From Siphonodentalium dalli (Eukaryota; Mollusca; Scaphopoda; Gadilida; Siphonodentaliidae), in the NCBI GenBank assembly GCA_032622095.1, contig CP136069.1:34446194-34510193 (forward strand): a DNA stretch of 64,000 nt. Direction: 5' to 3'. Each line of letters opens with the position of its first letter. Position 1 is the first letter of the stretch. Positions 1-11,525 of the stretch are shown here, one piece after another. The notes under the pieces are model-generated. The model saw nothing but the letters and a program-made list of their open reading frames with translations, did not search any database and was not told the origin of the DNA. Made by a program: the position numbers and the translations under genes.

Positions 1-210
1 GTCGACTCGACTTTGGGGTTTTGACTAGTCAACTCCAGAATCTTCAAGTCGTTTCAACACTAGCAGCCATGTTTTTTAACAGCAAGTTTTAAGTACATAC
101 ATGTATGTAGTATAGACAAATGTATATAATGACACAAATTATGGATCCGGGCCAGCTCGTCCCAGGGCCAACTCGGTCCAGACAGTTTTTGGGGCGAGCT
201 GGCCTTGCTT

Positions 211-610
211 TTAACCCTTTACCCAACAGAAGGGCCCTGTGCCAATGCATTCTCTTTTATATGCGAGTCGACCATAGGTCGCCTCGCATATATAAGAGAA
301 TGCATTGGCTTAACACATTAAAAATTATAAAATTGTTAAAGAATGTAAGAAAAAATGGTAAAAAGTGTTAAAAAAAGATTTTTTTTAGGCCAATGCATTC
401 TCTTATATATGCGAGGCGACCTATGGTCGACTCGCATATATAAGAGAATGCATTGGCACAGGGCATAACTGTAACTATCACAATGTGGTCAAGGAGCCGG
501 TTCCAATGATATCCATATTTGTATGGTTCTATTGAGACAGACCGAAGATATTTTAGGCTGTTGAAGCTTTATTTGGCCGGTTTTGGCCGGTTTGTTGGGT
601 AAAGGGTTAA
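211..610 (+). mobile_element. TTAA MITE, family 2 (two hairpins)
   Basis: TTAA-CCCTTTACCCAACA...TGTTGGGTAAAGGG-TTAA: perfect terminal inverted repeats with TTAA target duplication, as in piggyBac-like MITEs. Two ~67-bp near-perfect hairpins lie inside (242-308 and 390-456), with tips CGACC-ATA-GGTCG, joined by an A/T-rich linker. No coding capacity. Confidence 0.9.
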
Positions 611-984
611 TGGCCGATTTGCCCGGGAATTAAATTTGTGTAAAGTTAATATATATTTATACATTAATTTTTTAACCTGGGCTGCAATACGTCAGTACTG
701 AGTACAGATGTAAAATGTCATGCTCTGTGCTATACCGGTACATGTACATCCATACTGAGTACGGACCTACTTCAGCACACTATCAGTCGGCTATTATTCA
801 TAACTGGAACTCAAGACATTAATCAGAACAAATGTTTCCCGAAATTTCAAACAGTGTATTATGATGTTCCACGATTGTGAATGATATTAAATAGCCTTTC
901 AACTTAGTAAGTTTTATGGTTTTCGTGATATTCCCATTATATTTTTCCACTGGAAAATGGCCATAACATCATCAACCCAGCACT
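611..984. other. No feature seen
   Basis: AT-rich sequence with no open frame, repeat or RNA gene that I recognise. Confidence 0.6.
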
Positions 985-1300
985 CAACGTCATAACGTCA
1001 TTAGCATCCATAACAAATTTTATAATCCGACCAAAGGTATGATGATCCAAAATAACCAAATGACCCCAAAATGACTCGTTCCCATCTACATGTCAATATT
1101 TACATCCACGACAAATTTCAAGATTATCAGACGAACACTCCGGCATGTAGCCCATAAATGGATTGAATTTTCAATTCCAAAATGGATGCCGGCAGCCATG
1201 TTCTTTTTTTGCTGAATGACCCTAAAATAATTCGTTCCCATCTACATGTCAATGTCAACATCCACGACAAATTTCAAAATGATCTGACCAAAGGTACGAC
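985..1300 (-). repeat. Two inverted units of the 162-bp satellite
   Basis: CGTTCCCATCTACATGTCAA occurs at about 1079 and 1231, with CGGCAGCCATG between; these are the reverse complement of the landmarks of the 35.5-kb array. Confidence 0.82.
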
Positions 1301-1899
1301 CTGTAGCCTGTGCTAATGGAAATTGATGACGGACATCTCCATGCACATACACATACAGATGACGGATACCGAGCCATGGTAATACCTCAAACTTTTCAAA
1401 GTGAAGTTGAGCTTAAAATGGGGTATAACAAACTAAACATACCAGATGATTCTTGCGTAGAAAACATTTTAAGAATTAATATAGAGGGAAAGCACCATCC
1501 TTGCTGAATATCAGCTAAATAGACCTGATGGTTCTTGTGAAGAAGATATATTATATGGGGGGGATAGTTACATCTCTGGCTCCACCCCTATTTGAACTAG
1601 TGACCCCATTTTAACAAATATTATTTGCAGTTACCCAAGGATTTTGCAGTACGCACTGTATAACTTCGGTATTTTGTTTGCGGACAGTTGGCAGCATGCT
1701 TGCAGGTCATTAACATTTTTCCAGCTACATTGTTGGCTGGAAAATCAGAAACAAGTATGTCTTTTATTGTGGTCTTATCCTCTGAAACAAATGTTATCAA
1801 CAATATCAAATACATAAATTTACAATAGCAAGAGGAAATTAGCTGAAGGTGGATCCATACTTACACAGGTCTCATTTCGAATCACATTATTACCATATC
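1301..1899. other. No supported gene
   Basis: Contains only short open frames (65 and 64 codons) without motifs. Confidence 0.55.
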
Positions 1900-1996
1900 G
1901 GTAATCCAATAATGAAAATGATCTATGCATATTATCACACTTCGGAAAACGATGAAACCTACCTGCATGGCAATTTATTAGTGTCTAAACTAAGTT
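1900..1996 (-). repeat. Partial second copy of the BET exon end and its intron
   Basis: Matches 3117-3189 (QLSLDTNKLP frame, GCAG|GTAGGT donor, then GATCTATGCATA and CCAATAATG in the intron), with a 20-bp insertion or deletion. The two copies lie on either side of the pogo-like remnant. Confidence 0.8.
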
Positions 1997-2024
1997 GATG
2001 TCAGTCCATTCTTTTCTTTAAAGA

Positions 2025-2689
2025 TTATAAACGCTGGCAGTTTGTACCCATTTGCTCTCCCACACAATGCCACAGTAATCCTTTTTTGTTGCGCCTGTGT
2101 TGCTGATACCGATTTTTTTCTAGCCGATAACACTGTTTGTATATGTGCACCATGTCGAACCTCATCATAGTTTGGTCCATATTTGCTATGTTATAGTCTG
2201 TGTAATCGTGTCTGCGCTGTAGGGTCTTAATTTTCGCTCTGAATTCTTCTATTTTCTCCTTATAGTCAGATGGCAGTTTGTTATCTTTCGAATACTGACC
2301 GAGTACCTCTTTTTCCACCGATTTAACCACCCATTTGAACCCCTGAAGCCGTTTATCAGTGGCTGAGATGCCACTTCTCTTGCTCTACCTTGTAACGCAA
2401 GGTTGGATACTGGGATCCCGATAGTTCTTTGCTCAGTCAACCATTCGAACACATCTTCATCAAGTTCAACTGAGAGTGGTTCTGCTCCAATGCCAATAGA
2501 TTTCTTTTTTCGGATGTCTTTTTTTGATAGCAGATTGAATTTATCGAAGTCCCAATCCCACAAACGAATTCGTTTTCTGTCTATATTGAACTGTTTAGCA
2601 GTTTTAAGAATCACATTTCCATTGTCGCGATGCCATCAAATAACACTAATTTTAGACTCCAGTGTGTAGCGAGCACGTATTTTGGACAT
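2025..2689 (-). pseudogene. Pogo/Tigger-like transposase fragment (CENP-B type DNA-binding domain)
   Basis: Minus strand from ATG 2689: MSKIRARYTLESKISVI, an in-frame TGA at about 2637, then the psq-type HTH (LKTAKQFNIDRKRIRLW) and the CENP-B/Tc5 HTH (ELDEDVFEWLTEQRTIGIPV, GSNGWLNRWKKRYSVSIRK). After a frameshift between about 2330 and 2260 it continues as DYKEKIEEFRAKIKTLQRRH, YNIANMDQTMMRFDM, where NMDQT is the start of the DDE core (first catalytic Asp). It stops near 2025, so the rest of the catalytic domain is absent. Confidence 0.85.
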
Positions 2690-3158
2690 AATAAAAGATT
2701 TGCATAGAAATGAATGCTGAATTGGGCACAAGTAGGCATAAATAGTGACACAGGAAGCTGTCTAGGCCACTGGGTGACGTTTCACAGTTGGGCAATGTAT
2801 TCTTAAGCCTTTGTATAAACACTCATTATGATAGGTAATGAGAAAACAGTCAATTATGGGTGTTAATGGCTTCCTGTGTCACCCAGGGCATTAGAGAAAA
2901 CTAAAACAACTCAATAAGCTTTATTCACGATCACAAACAATAGCTGTTCGATCTGTATTCTGGGCACTTCTCATCAATGTTGGCAATCTCCTGGCTGTTC
3001 ACATGAGTAAATTTCGGCACATGGGCTTACCAGCGGGGACAACCCTAGATTTGTGCAAGCTTCAAAAGTTGGTAATGGGCTTACAGGCAGGTGGGGCTAA
3101 CCGGCGGGTGTGTATAGTAATCCAATAATGAAAACGATCTATGCATATGATCACCTAC

Positions 3159-3430
3159 CTGGCAATTTATTAATGTCTAAAGTAAGTTGTCGTTTTTCAT
3201 AGTAAGTCATCGGCTTTGCATTTTCTTCATCTTCAATATCGGGATTATAAACAGACACAGTTGTTGAAGATGATGGCAACTGAGGTGCCTTTTTATGCTT
3301 TGAGCCTGATGAATGATTATCTGATCGAATTTTTTTAGTAGAACCTGATGGAGATTTCTGTGCCTTCCTTTTCTTTGGTTTTGAGTCACTAGATGGCACA
3401 ACAGGGTTCGACATATGAGCGGGAAGGTCC
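3159..3430 (-). pseudogene. BRD2/3/4-like exon fragment (start of ET domain)
   Basis: Minus strand: a basic Ser/Lys-rich stretch (SDSKPKKRKAQKSPSGSTKK) leading to [20 protein letters not shown]. The latter is the opening of the extra-terminal domain of BET bromodomain proteins (family [20 protein letters not shown]). The frame stops at a proper donor, CCAG|GTAGGT (3159/3158), where vertebrate BET genes also have an intron. There is no plausible acceptor upstream (purine-rich, with a TGA just before), and I see neither the bromodomains nor the rest of ET nearby. It is probably a captured or duplicated exon, though a real exon of a gene lying to the left cannot be excluded. Confidence 0.75.
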
Positions 3431-4073
3431 TTTCCTACTCCTTTTCATGGATTTTTTTCTTTTTCTTAGTTTTTTAAATGTTCTTTCTTTTTTTCATATG
3501 AATCTGAGTGAGATTATCTAACTAATCTTTAATATTCCACAACTGAAATGAAAGAAATATGTGACTATTTTGTTTTCAAAATAAGGTGAATTGGGAATTT
3601 CAAACAAGAAATTAAGATGAGAGGCCGATCACATCTGCAGATGTTTAACCCATACCTCAGCGATAGCGATTAGCTATTACTGATAGTTTATCAAAGATAT
3701 GATCACATGAATCCATATATCAGTACCCAACTTGAATTTAAAAGCTTAAATGGTTTGTCTTAAGAAGGGGTTAAAGTATTTGAGGTGGGGGAGTTTTAAA
3801 TCTTATAACTCTGTCCCTATTCATCCAAGGACCTATCACTATGAGATCCAATGGTTTAGAAATTTTGGTAGATATGTTTAGGTGTTGAAGTTAACTCATT
3901 GGAAGCTAATGTGTTAAATCCCTATCTCTGCCACTTTCGACCTGCCAGATATTCAAATCTCATTCACTTCTAAAAAAAATTGTAATTTGTAGACAAGCCA
4001 GACTGCTTAGAATAACATATGGGATTCCATCTCATATCTAAATTGAACTTTAATGAACCCATCCATTCTATGG
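3431..4073. other. No feature seen
   Basis: Minus-strand A-rich codons next to the BET exon fragment (3431-3520) may be a decayed Lys-rich part of it. The remainder shows nothing. Confidence 0.5.
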
Positions 4074-4908
4074 GAGGCCAAATTCACATTTAATTATTAA
4101 TTGTGCTTAAGCGCAATTAATTGCGCTTAAGCGCAATTCATGGTTATATGTAACTAAATACCCCTGGTAATAAATAGGTTTATCCATAACTTAACCTTAA
4201 CTCCTATTGACATATCACCTCCTGTTTTCATTGGTTTGGATGGGTAGGGAGCAAGCCTGACTTCTTTATCAAAATGGCTGACTCGCAATAGTATTACCTT
4301 CTGTTTTGGTTGGAGCGACTCGTGATAGCATTATATTATCTTCTGTATATATTAGTTGGGACTACTCGCGATAGAATTTTTGGGACAGGGATGCTGATAA
4401 TATGAAAATAGGGTTTTTCCCCTGATTTAAGTCAATAAGTAAACCATATGAGGTAAGCAAGCCCTCATGCAGTGACACCACATACATGCTATGGTATATG
4501 ACCATAGTTATGGCCCAAATCGGTGATAAAATACATTAAAAAACATCATATAAAAAAAATTAATAGAGTTCTGGGAAGGAGACATCAATTCTTTGGATAT
4601 AGGGATGCTGATAATATGTAATTAGGGATTATCATTGTTGAACACATAGTCACAGTTGACTGTTGAGTAATCAGGCTAATTAAAACAGGTTAAAATTAGC
4701 CCAATGCTCCTCTTGTGTTGCTAGGTGATACACCAGGTCATGCCAATAGTTTATGGGTAGGTTCGATAGTAGTGACAATTACGCTTAAGCGCTTAAGCGT
4801 AAATGCCCTATTTGTGCTTAAGCACAATATGTGGTATTTGCGCTTAAGCGCAATCAATTGCGCTTAAGCGCAATTCATTATTAAATGTGAATTTGGCCTC
4901 CCATACCA
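4074..4908. mobile_element. Foldback element with GCGCTTAAGCGC palindromes
   Basis: TATGGGAGGCCAAATTCACA...TGTGAATTTGGCCTCCCATA inverted ends of ~26 bp, flanked by CCATTC. Next to each end are clusters of TTGCGCTTAAGCGCAATT. The middle has no gene. Confidence 0.85.
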
Positions 4909-5336
4909 TTCTCCCTGGTTGTTATTTGTTTATCAGACATGTCAGACAAATAAGATTAGATCTGACCTGTGTAATAAAGGAATGCTTATATTGCTAGATA
5001 CATGCAAGATTAAGTCTTTCATAACAGGGGTGTACGGGTTCAAAAAAATATATGTAGTTTATACGATACAAATGTGTTTTCTATATAATGTTATACAGCC
5101 ATAATATGATGAGGATGCTGGCCCCTATGACCCCTAACTCGAAACAGATTACCATAGTTCATATAAAAGAAAGTAAGTAGCCCTCAATCAAATGGTTTCA
5201 CATATTACAATGTTTACAAGTAGATTGGACACTAAAATCCATTACCTTCAATGTTAATCTTCTAAGTGTTCTGTGCCCCCCTAAAATTCAATCAACCATG
5301 AAAATATGAACAAATGGGAAATAAGGTTCCTGAAAA

Positions 5337-5575
5337 TATGCCCTGTCACTAACTCGCGGCCATATTGGACCCACCAGGTCCGGTTCCATGGTTTTACTTA
5401 ACTTTCCATATATGGAAGTCATGAATAATTCAAAAGCTCCATATATGGAAATGCTACTTCAAAACTTTGACCTGTAGCACTAAAACCACGGAACCGGAGA
5501 TGGATGAATCTATGAAACCACAGAATCGGACCTGGTGGATCCAATATGGCAGCGAGTTAGTGACAGGGCGTATAC
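5337..5575. repeat. Foldback repeat
   Basis: CCTGTCACTAACTCGCGGCC...CACCAGGTCCG is answered in reverse complement by CGGACCTGGTGGATCCAATA...GCGAGTTAGTGACAGGGCG; arms of about 50 bp. Confidence 0.8.
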
Positions 5576-5791
5576 TAACAACATCTGCCATCTTGATTTT
5601 CAAAACAAGACATCCCCTATAATCTATATGAATATTCAATTGGTGTCTTATTGAGTGTTCATTAACTAATGAACCTGATTCAACAAGAGGGTTCATTTAA
5701 TATTTTTCTGTATAATTCAAACTTTAGTCATGTATATTTATCTGCCTTTTACCCATGCATAGATAAATCATATGGGCTACCAACCATTATT

Positions 5792-6202
5792 TTAAAGGTA
5801 CTCAATCCGATCAGAGGGACCCCCATATCATCAAGATACAACAATTTTTTCAAAACATGATTTAGTTATCAGAATCAATTAATTGCAACAAAATAATGCT
5901 AACCAACTGTGGTATCAAATTTTCCAAAACGTGTTATTTATCAACATTTTGTTACTCGAAATTTGGCCATAGTACCACTTGTTGTTAGAGTTATAAATCT
6001 TCATCTACAATTTTGAACGAGACCATCCTTTTGGCTGCATGTTTCTGGGCCACAAACAATTGAAATAACAAACTTCAAAAATCGATATCTGATCACTCTG
6101 AGCTTTGATGGGTGGGTTCGTCGACTCAATTCAAATATGTTTTAACCCCCGAAGCCAAAGAAATAGTAGTTTAGGTGTGTTTAATCGGATTGAGTACCTT
6201 TA
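5792..6202. mobile_element. TTAA MITE with AGGTACTCAATCCGAT ends
   Basis: TTAA-AGGTACTCAATCCGAT...ATCGGATTGAGTACCT-TTAA: inverted termini with TTAA target duplication, different from families 1-3. No coding capacity. A similar end (CTGATTGAGTACCTTTAG) occurs inside the repeated block at 13213 and 15235. Confidence 0.78.
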
Positions 6203-6974
6203 ATTTAATATTGAAAGCATGTGTCTGAAGGGTTAATATTTTTTTTTTAAATCAATCAATCAATACCAAAATCCATAGAAGTGAATAGTGTGCAAAGATA
6301 ACCCTAGATAAGAGATATGAGGAAGAGCCCATTATACATGCATCCATGGGAACCTCGGAAAGGGTTAATTAGTTTCTAAGCTGATGATATATACCTTACT
6401 CGTATCTAAATTCGCGCAGTACTATTTTTCGCGCACCCGTCGGTATGCGAATTTAAAACTAAGCGAAAAATAGTACGGCTCTGAATTTAAAATATACCAC
6501 AGGAAAAACAAGAGAGTTATGTTGATAAGTTGCATACATCACGAAATGTTGGACACTTGTTTCTAAATCGATCAACCGATTAATACCAAAAATTATACAG
6601 GTGAGGGGCGTGTCATCATAAACATGCACATTGAATTTGAACAGGATCTGAAGAAAAAAAGTGTCTACAGACAGACGGACATGTAGACAGCTAGACAGAC
6701 GGACGGATGAATGACAGATGGTTGAACAGGACGTCAGCATTATGTGTACCATACATGTACATGGTATGGGTACACATAAAAATGAGATACTATGCATTGT
6801 TTTTTGTGTGTAGAAATGCGCCTCTAGAAACCATCATTTTGCTACTTTTCACTCTGAATATTAAAAAGTTCTCCCACACGGCCACCAACTGTATGTCCGG
6901 AGGCCGAGGGTTCCAAAATCCTCGGGACACCACTTTGTCTCCCTTGGTGGAGGCCAGGTCATGTATTGCACTTA

Positions 6975-7193
6975 ATAACCCTTTGAGTGCCAGGTCCGAT
7001 TTTTGTATCAACCCATATACCCTGTGCCAATGCATTCTCTTATATATGCGAGTCGACCATTGGCTTAACATTTTTTTTTTCTTTTTTTTTTTACAATTTT
7101 TTATAATTTTAATATATTTTATTATATTCTTTAACAGACTTATTGTGTAGGTTTAGGGCCGATAATATCGGCCCCTGGCACTCAAAGGGTTAA
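6975..7193 (+). mobile_element. TTAA MITE, family 1, hairpin arm deleted
   Basis: Ends CCCTTTGAGTGCCAGG and CCTGGCACTCAAAGGG. The right target is TTAA and the left has changed to ATAA. The hairpin has only its left arm: GACCAT runs straight into TGGC. Confidence 0.88.
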
Positions 7194-8475
7194 GTGCAAT
7201 ACAATTTTGCTTCAGTACAATTCAATTATGCTCAGAAGCAACTCAATTGCGCTTAAGGGCAATTCCTTACATATTTACCCAATTGCGCTTAAGCCCAATA
7301 GCCATAACAAGTTTTCACCCCTCGAAGATCAAATGAGATTCATAATAAGGTTTGGCTGGATAGTCATCCTGCAGACTATTCTATAAGAATTAAGGGGGTT
7401 TTGTTTATTATGATCAATAATTTCGCTTAAGCTAAATTCAATTCACTTAAGTGCAATTGAAATTACAGAATTTTTTTCAAGTGTGCTTAAGCGCAATTCA
7501 ATTGTGCTTTGCAATTCATTTAACATTATGTGGGCAGCAATTAAAAACTCTGTAATTTCAATTGCGCTTAAGCGCAACTGAATTGTGCTTAAGCGCAATT
7601 ATCATCATAAACAAAATCCCCTTATTAAATTATTATAGAATAGTCTGTAGGATGACTGTCCAGCTAAACCTGATTATGGTCTTGGAGGGGTGAAAACTTG
7701 TTATGGCTATTGCGCTTAAGCGCATATAAATTGCGCTTAAGCACAATTCAAAGTGCAATTCAATTGTGCTTTAAGTCCAATTATTTAATAAATGTCAAAA
7801 CGGCCTCCCATGATGGCATTGGACTAGCTGGTATCGGAGGCCGTTTTCACATGTATTAGATAATTGGACTTAAGTGCAATTTAATTGCACTTAAGCAGCG
7901 TTATTTAATTGTGCTAAAGCATAATACAATTGCGCTTAAGCACAATTAATTCAATTGCGCTTAAGCACAATTCAATTAACCTAAGCAAAATTGCTTACAT
8001 CTTTACCCAATTGTTCTTAAGCACAATTAAATTGCACTAAAGCACAATTTAATTGCACTTAAGCACAATATAATTGCGCTTAAGTGCAATAGCGATAGCA
8101 AGTTTTCACCCCTCGAAGATCAAATGAGGTTCACAATCAGGTTTGGCTGGATAGTCATCCTGCAGACTATTCTATAAGAATTAAGGGGGTTTTGTTTATG
8201 ATGATCAATAATTGTGCTTGAGCGCAATTTAATGTGGAGAGTTTTTAATGGCGCTTAAGTGCAATTGCTGCCCACATGATGTTAAATGGATTGCACTTAA
8301 GCACAATTGTATTGTACTTAAGTGCAATTGTATTGCACTTAAGCGCAATTGAATTTCATTTGTGTAGGCCTACAACTAATTTCACTTAAGCGCAATTAAT
8401 TGTACTTAAAGCACAATTAATTGCACTTAATAAATGTATTAAGTCCATGCATGTATTTAATAAATGTTAAAATGG
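7194..8475. repeat. Array of GCTTAAGC palindromes with an inverted/direct triplicated spacer
   Basis: Some thirty variants of AATTG(C/T)(G/A)CTTAAG(C/T)(G/A)CAATT. A ~110-bp spacer (CCCCTCGAAGATCAAATGAG..., TAGTCATCCTGCAGACTATT) occurs at 7318-7430, inverted at about 7600-7715, and direct again at 8109-8222. GGCCTCCCAT/GGCCTCACAT words at 7806 and 8472 link it to the element at 4074. No gene. Confidence 0.85.
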
Positions 8476-9409
8476 CCTCACATAAGCAGGAGTAGATATT
8501 CATTGGATAATATAGGGTAATTCACAGCAAACTTAGTACCGGTAGTAATTACATTCAGTATCGAAGCATGTTATAGCCTACTCAGTTTAGAATTAGATCA
8601 GGGGGGTACATGAAGCGCTGACCCTCTGCCCCTTTCTTGTGATGTTCCTGCTGAAATTTGTCCCGTTTGATTCATGATTGTCAGTTTATGCTGGTTTATG
8701 GACAACTTTCTGGAACTAGATTGTAACATCGTTAAATTACTGACCACTATCCAACAGGCAGCTGCCATTAAATCTTTGACACAGTCTTAATTTTAAAATT
8801 GTGTTGTTTCAAAGTTCTTCGCGGAAGTAAAAAGTGGGGTTTATCACATGTTTATCATGGCTATTTTTAGCGCTTAATTTCAAGTGACATGTTTGACTAA
8901 AAAATTATTACAAAAAAATAAATCTCAGTCACGCAACACATTGAAATTTTAGATTAAAAACATCGTTTATGTATTCTGTTATTATTTTCTCCCCTTAAAA
9001 TTTAAATGCGAAAAAGCGGCAAAAAATAGTCTTATATCTCCATAAACAAATGGAATATTTTTGTTCGTTATGATAACTCATTAACTGAAAATTGCAGCGT
9101 TTTATTCGCTCGTTGAGTTTTAGGTAATGTATCTAGAGCATAGTATAGAGATCTTAGTCCAACTTTGCAGTCTTCTGATTCCCCAATTTTTTTTATTTCT
9201 CTTCTTAAACATGTGACAACTCACCTAATTTCGATGATTGAATACCGAATCGACTGATCAATAAATAATGAATCATTCATCACCTAGTAAAGTCGTAATG
9301 GTAGCTGATCACCTCAATGATTTAAAGATGTATAATCCGATTTATAACGCCTCTTAATTACTATTGGGCTTCAGGGTAAAAAATATTTGATTTTGAGTCA
9401 AGGAATCCA
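8476..9409. other. No feature seen
   Basis: AT-rich, no open frame above 60 codons and no repeat recognised. Confidence 0.55.
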
Positions 9410-9536
9410 CCCCTCAGTAGAGATGGGCGATTAACCGTGGAATCAGTTCGGTTTCGGTTGTCGGGAAAAACTGGAAATGACAACCGTGGTAAGTTGGGAA
9501 AACCCGTAGTTTCGGTTGTCACAACTTCCTGTAATC

Positions 9537-9647
9537 ATGGCAGAGCACGACGAACAAACGAGTCCTGTGTGGAAATATTTTTCAAAGAAATTTAAGAAAT
9601 CTAAGTGTGCCGCCTGTAATATATGCAGAAAGGAGTTTGTATGGTGA
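9537..9647 (+). pseudogene. BED zinc finger N-terminus of a hAT transposase
   Basis: 36 codons, MAEHDEQTSPVWKYFSKK then KSKCAACNICRKEF, stop at TGA 9645. VWKYF followed by a CxxC pair is the BED finger that opens many hAT transposases, where it binds the element's ends. The His part of the finger and the catalytic domain are missing, so this is a remnant. Confidence 0.75.
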
Positions 9648-9745
9648 AATCGCGCTACGAATTAATTACGTTGCTTCCGTGTACACCTATTTTCGCCGTA
9701 GTAAACACAACACAAGTCAGTTTATTTCTCATGTTCTTTTAATCA

Positions 9746-9869
9746 TTAACCCTTTGAGTGCCAGGTCCGATTTTTGTATCAACCCATATACCCTGTGCCA
9801 ATGCATTCTCTTATATATGCGAGTCGACCATAGGTCGCCTCGCATATATAAGAGAATGCATTGGCTTAA

Positions 9870-9905
<36 letters not shown>

Positions 9906-9992
9906 TTTTTTACAATTTTAATATATTCTTTAACAGACTTATTGTGTAGGTTTAGTGCCGATAATATCGGCCCCTGGCACTCAAAGGGTTAA
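9746..9992 (+). mobile_element. TTAA MITE, family 1, nested in a hAT element
   Basis: TTAA-CCCTTTGAGTGCCAGG...CCTGGCACTCAAAGGG-TTAA, 247 bp, with one intact hairpin (9797-9864) and a long T-tract. It sits inside the hAT element 9418-10728 and is therefore younger. Confidence 0.92.
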
Positions 9993-11324
9993 GGCCGTAC
10001 AAATACTCTGAAAGGTGAATTTGATAACGAGGATACGATATCAAAAGGTATCAATGATTGTTACCCGCATTCCCTATTAGTTTTTATCACTGTTTGGATG
10101 TTAAATCGTCAAATATATTTGTGCGTCGTTGATTAAAAATGTTATGCCGGAATGAATTATACCGTTTGTCGGTAAACGGTTGAGAAATAGCACTCATTCA
10201 GGTGACTTGTATTGGATGCATGTATAGTGTGTACAGTATTATGGTACCGGGTAATAGGCATATAGCCAGATAATGTGATTGAGAGATTCTAGTCATGTTT
10301 TATTTTCATTTTCTTGTTTATTTCAAATTAAATTTTTCAAATCATAACTATACACATATATCTAGTCACACACATTAGTTTTATGCCAATATAAATGATC
10401 ATTATATTATTTCACACTTATGATCATATGATGCTGAATTGCAGTCATACACAATACACAGACTCACTTGCATTCTAGCACTGCCACTCGACATGGACAT
10501 TAACAATATACATGTAATAGTAACAATATGATACATAATTTACAATTATAAAAGGACATGTACCTCACAAGTTATGGTGATAAAATTTGTGTGTTTTCTT
10601 TGTAATATGATGAAGCATAATTAGATTTTGTTCACATTAGTCATTTTTATTAATAAAAACCGAAACCGAGACTCAACTCTTTTTCCACAACCGAAACCGA
10701 GGCAAATTTTCACAACCGCCCATCTCTACCCCTCAGAAATAGCAACCTCAAAGGTTTTTGGAAAAGTACGGTACATGTGATTGTTTAGATATTTATGTTA
10801 TTGAGAGGGGGGATAACTACAAGCATATGTGAAAGCAAAAAAAAAAATTCAGATTTTTTTGTGGGCAAATTTATTAAGTTTGGGCTTTGAAATAAAATGT
10901 CTGTAAGGTTTGGGCTTTGTTGGGGGAGCAAGAAGAGCCCAAATTTCTTAGCCATTACTTAAATCAGTGCCCATACAATATAAAAAAAATAGTAAGCAGT
11001 TTGTCGTGCCTCTGTTTTCTACCACTTTTTTGACCAGCAAATTTAGGTGATATCAAACAAAACCACTATTTCAGGAACATGCAAATAAATATGAACAAAT
11101 GGAGTACCGTTATAAGAACACTTACAAAAGTAAATAGCATAACAGTTAGTTGTCATATATAGTGCGAAAAAGGAAATAATCCTGGTATAAAGTGAGTTTA
11201 CAATAGAATAAACATTGCGATTTAACATGTGTCTAGATAGGCACTGGAAATTAAACTGTGGAAGTGAGGTTGCTATCAGAAAGCTGAAAGTTTAGATTTT
11301 GTTTTTTGAAATCTGTTAATTTTA

Positions 11325-11525
11325 TCCACCTACAATTATGGAATTTCTCCATGGTAGCCTAATTAATTCAATGTTTATTGCGATAACGGCTCACAAAAGT
11401 CACAGAAAACCATGCAATTTCGAGTTGAGACCTTCCTCTACAGCGAAGTACATTATTAAGAACAGATAATAACTAAGGAATATAATCTCCGCCTTATTTT
11501 CAACTTCATAAGGTTCCCTGTCAAA
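11325..11525 (+). repeat. Dispersed repeat interrupted by hAT element 2
   Basis: ACAATTATGGAATTTCTCC...AATTAATTCAATGTTTATT...AAGGTTCCCTGTCAAA, resuming after the hAT as TCAAAAAGTTCCCAGG. A copy without the hAT is at 48563-48790. Confidence 0.82.

Larger units (their letters stand above)
9418..10728 (+). mobile_element. hAT-like element 1, 8-bp target CCCCTCAG
   Basis: TAGAGATGGGCG...CGCCCATCTCTA termini flanked by CCCCTCAG on both sides (9410-9417 and 10729-10736). It carries the start of a BED-finger ORF (9537) and a nested TTAA MITE, but no transposase core, so it is a non-autonomous deletion derivative. Confidence 0.92.

Noticed and set aside
120-371. 83-codon open frame, and many similar frames reading ...CQCILLYMRVDHRSPRIYKRMHW
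   Set aside because: These are translations of the MITE hairpin; the same peptide recurs at 9607, 16877, 20116, 31470, 32097, 57458 and 58282 on both strands.
242-456. TATA-box promoters from TCTTATATATGCG
   Set aside because: The word is part of every MITE hairpin arm and occurs without any gene downstream.
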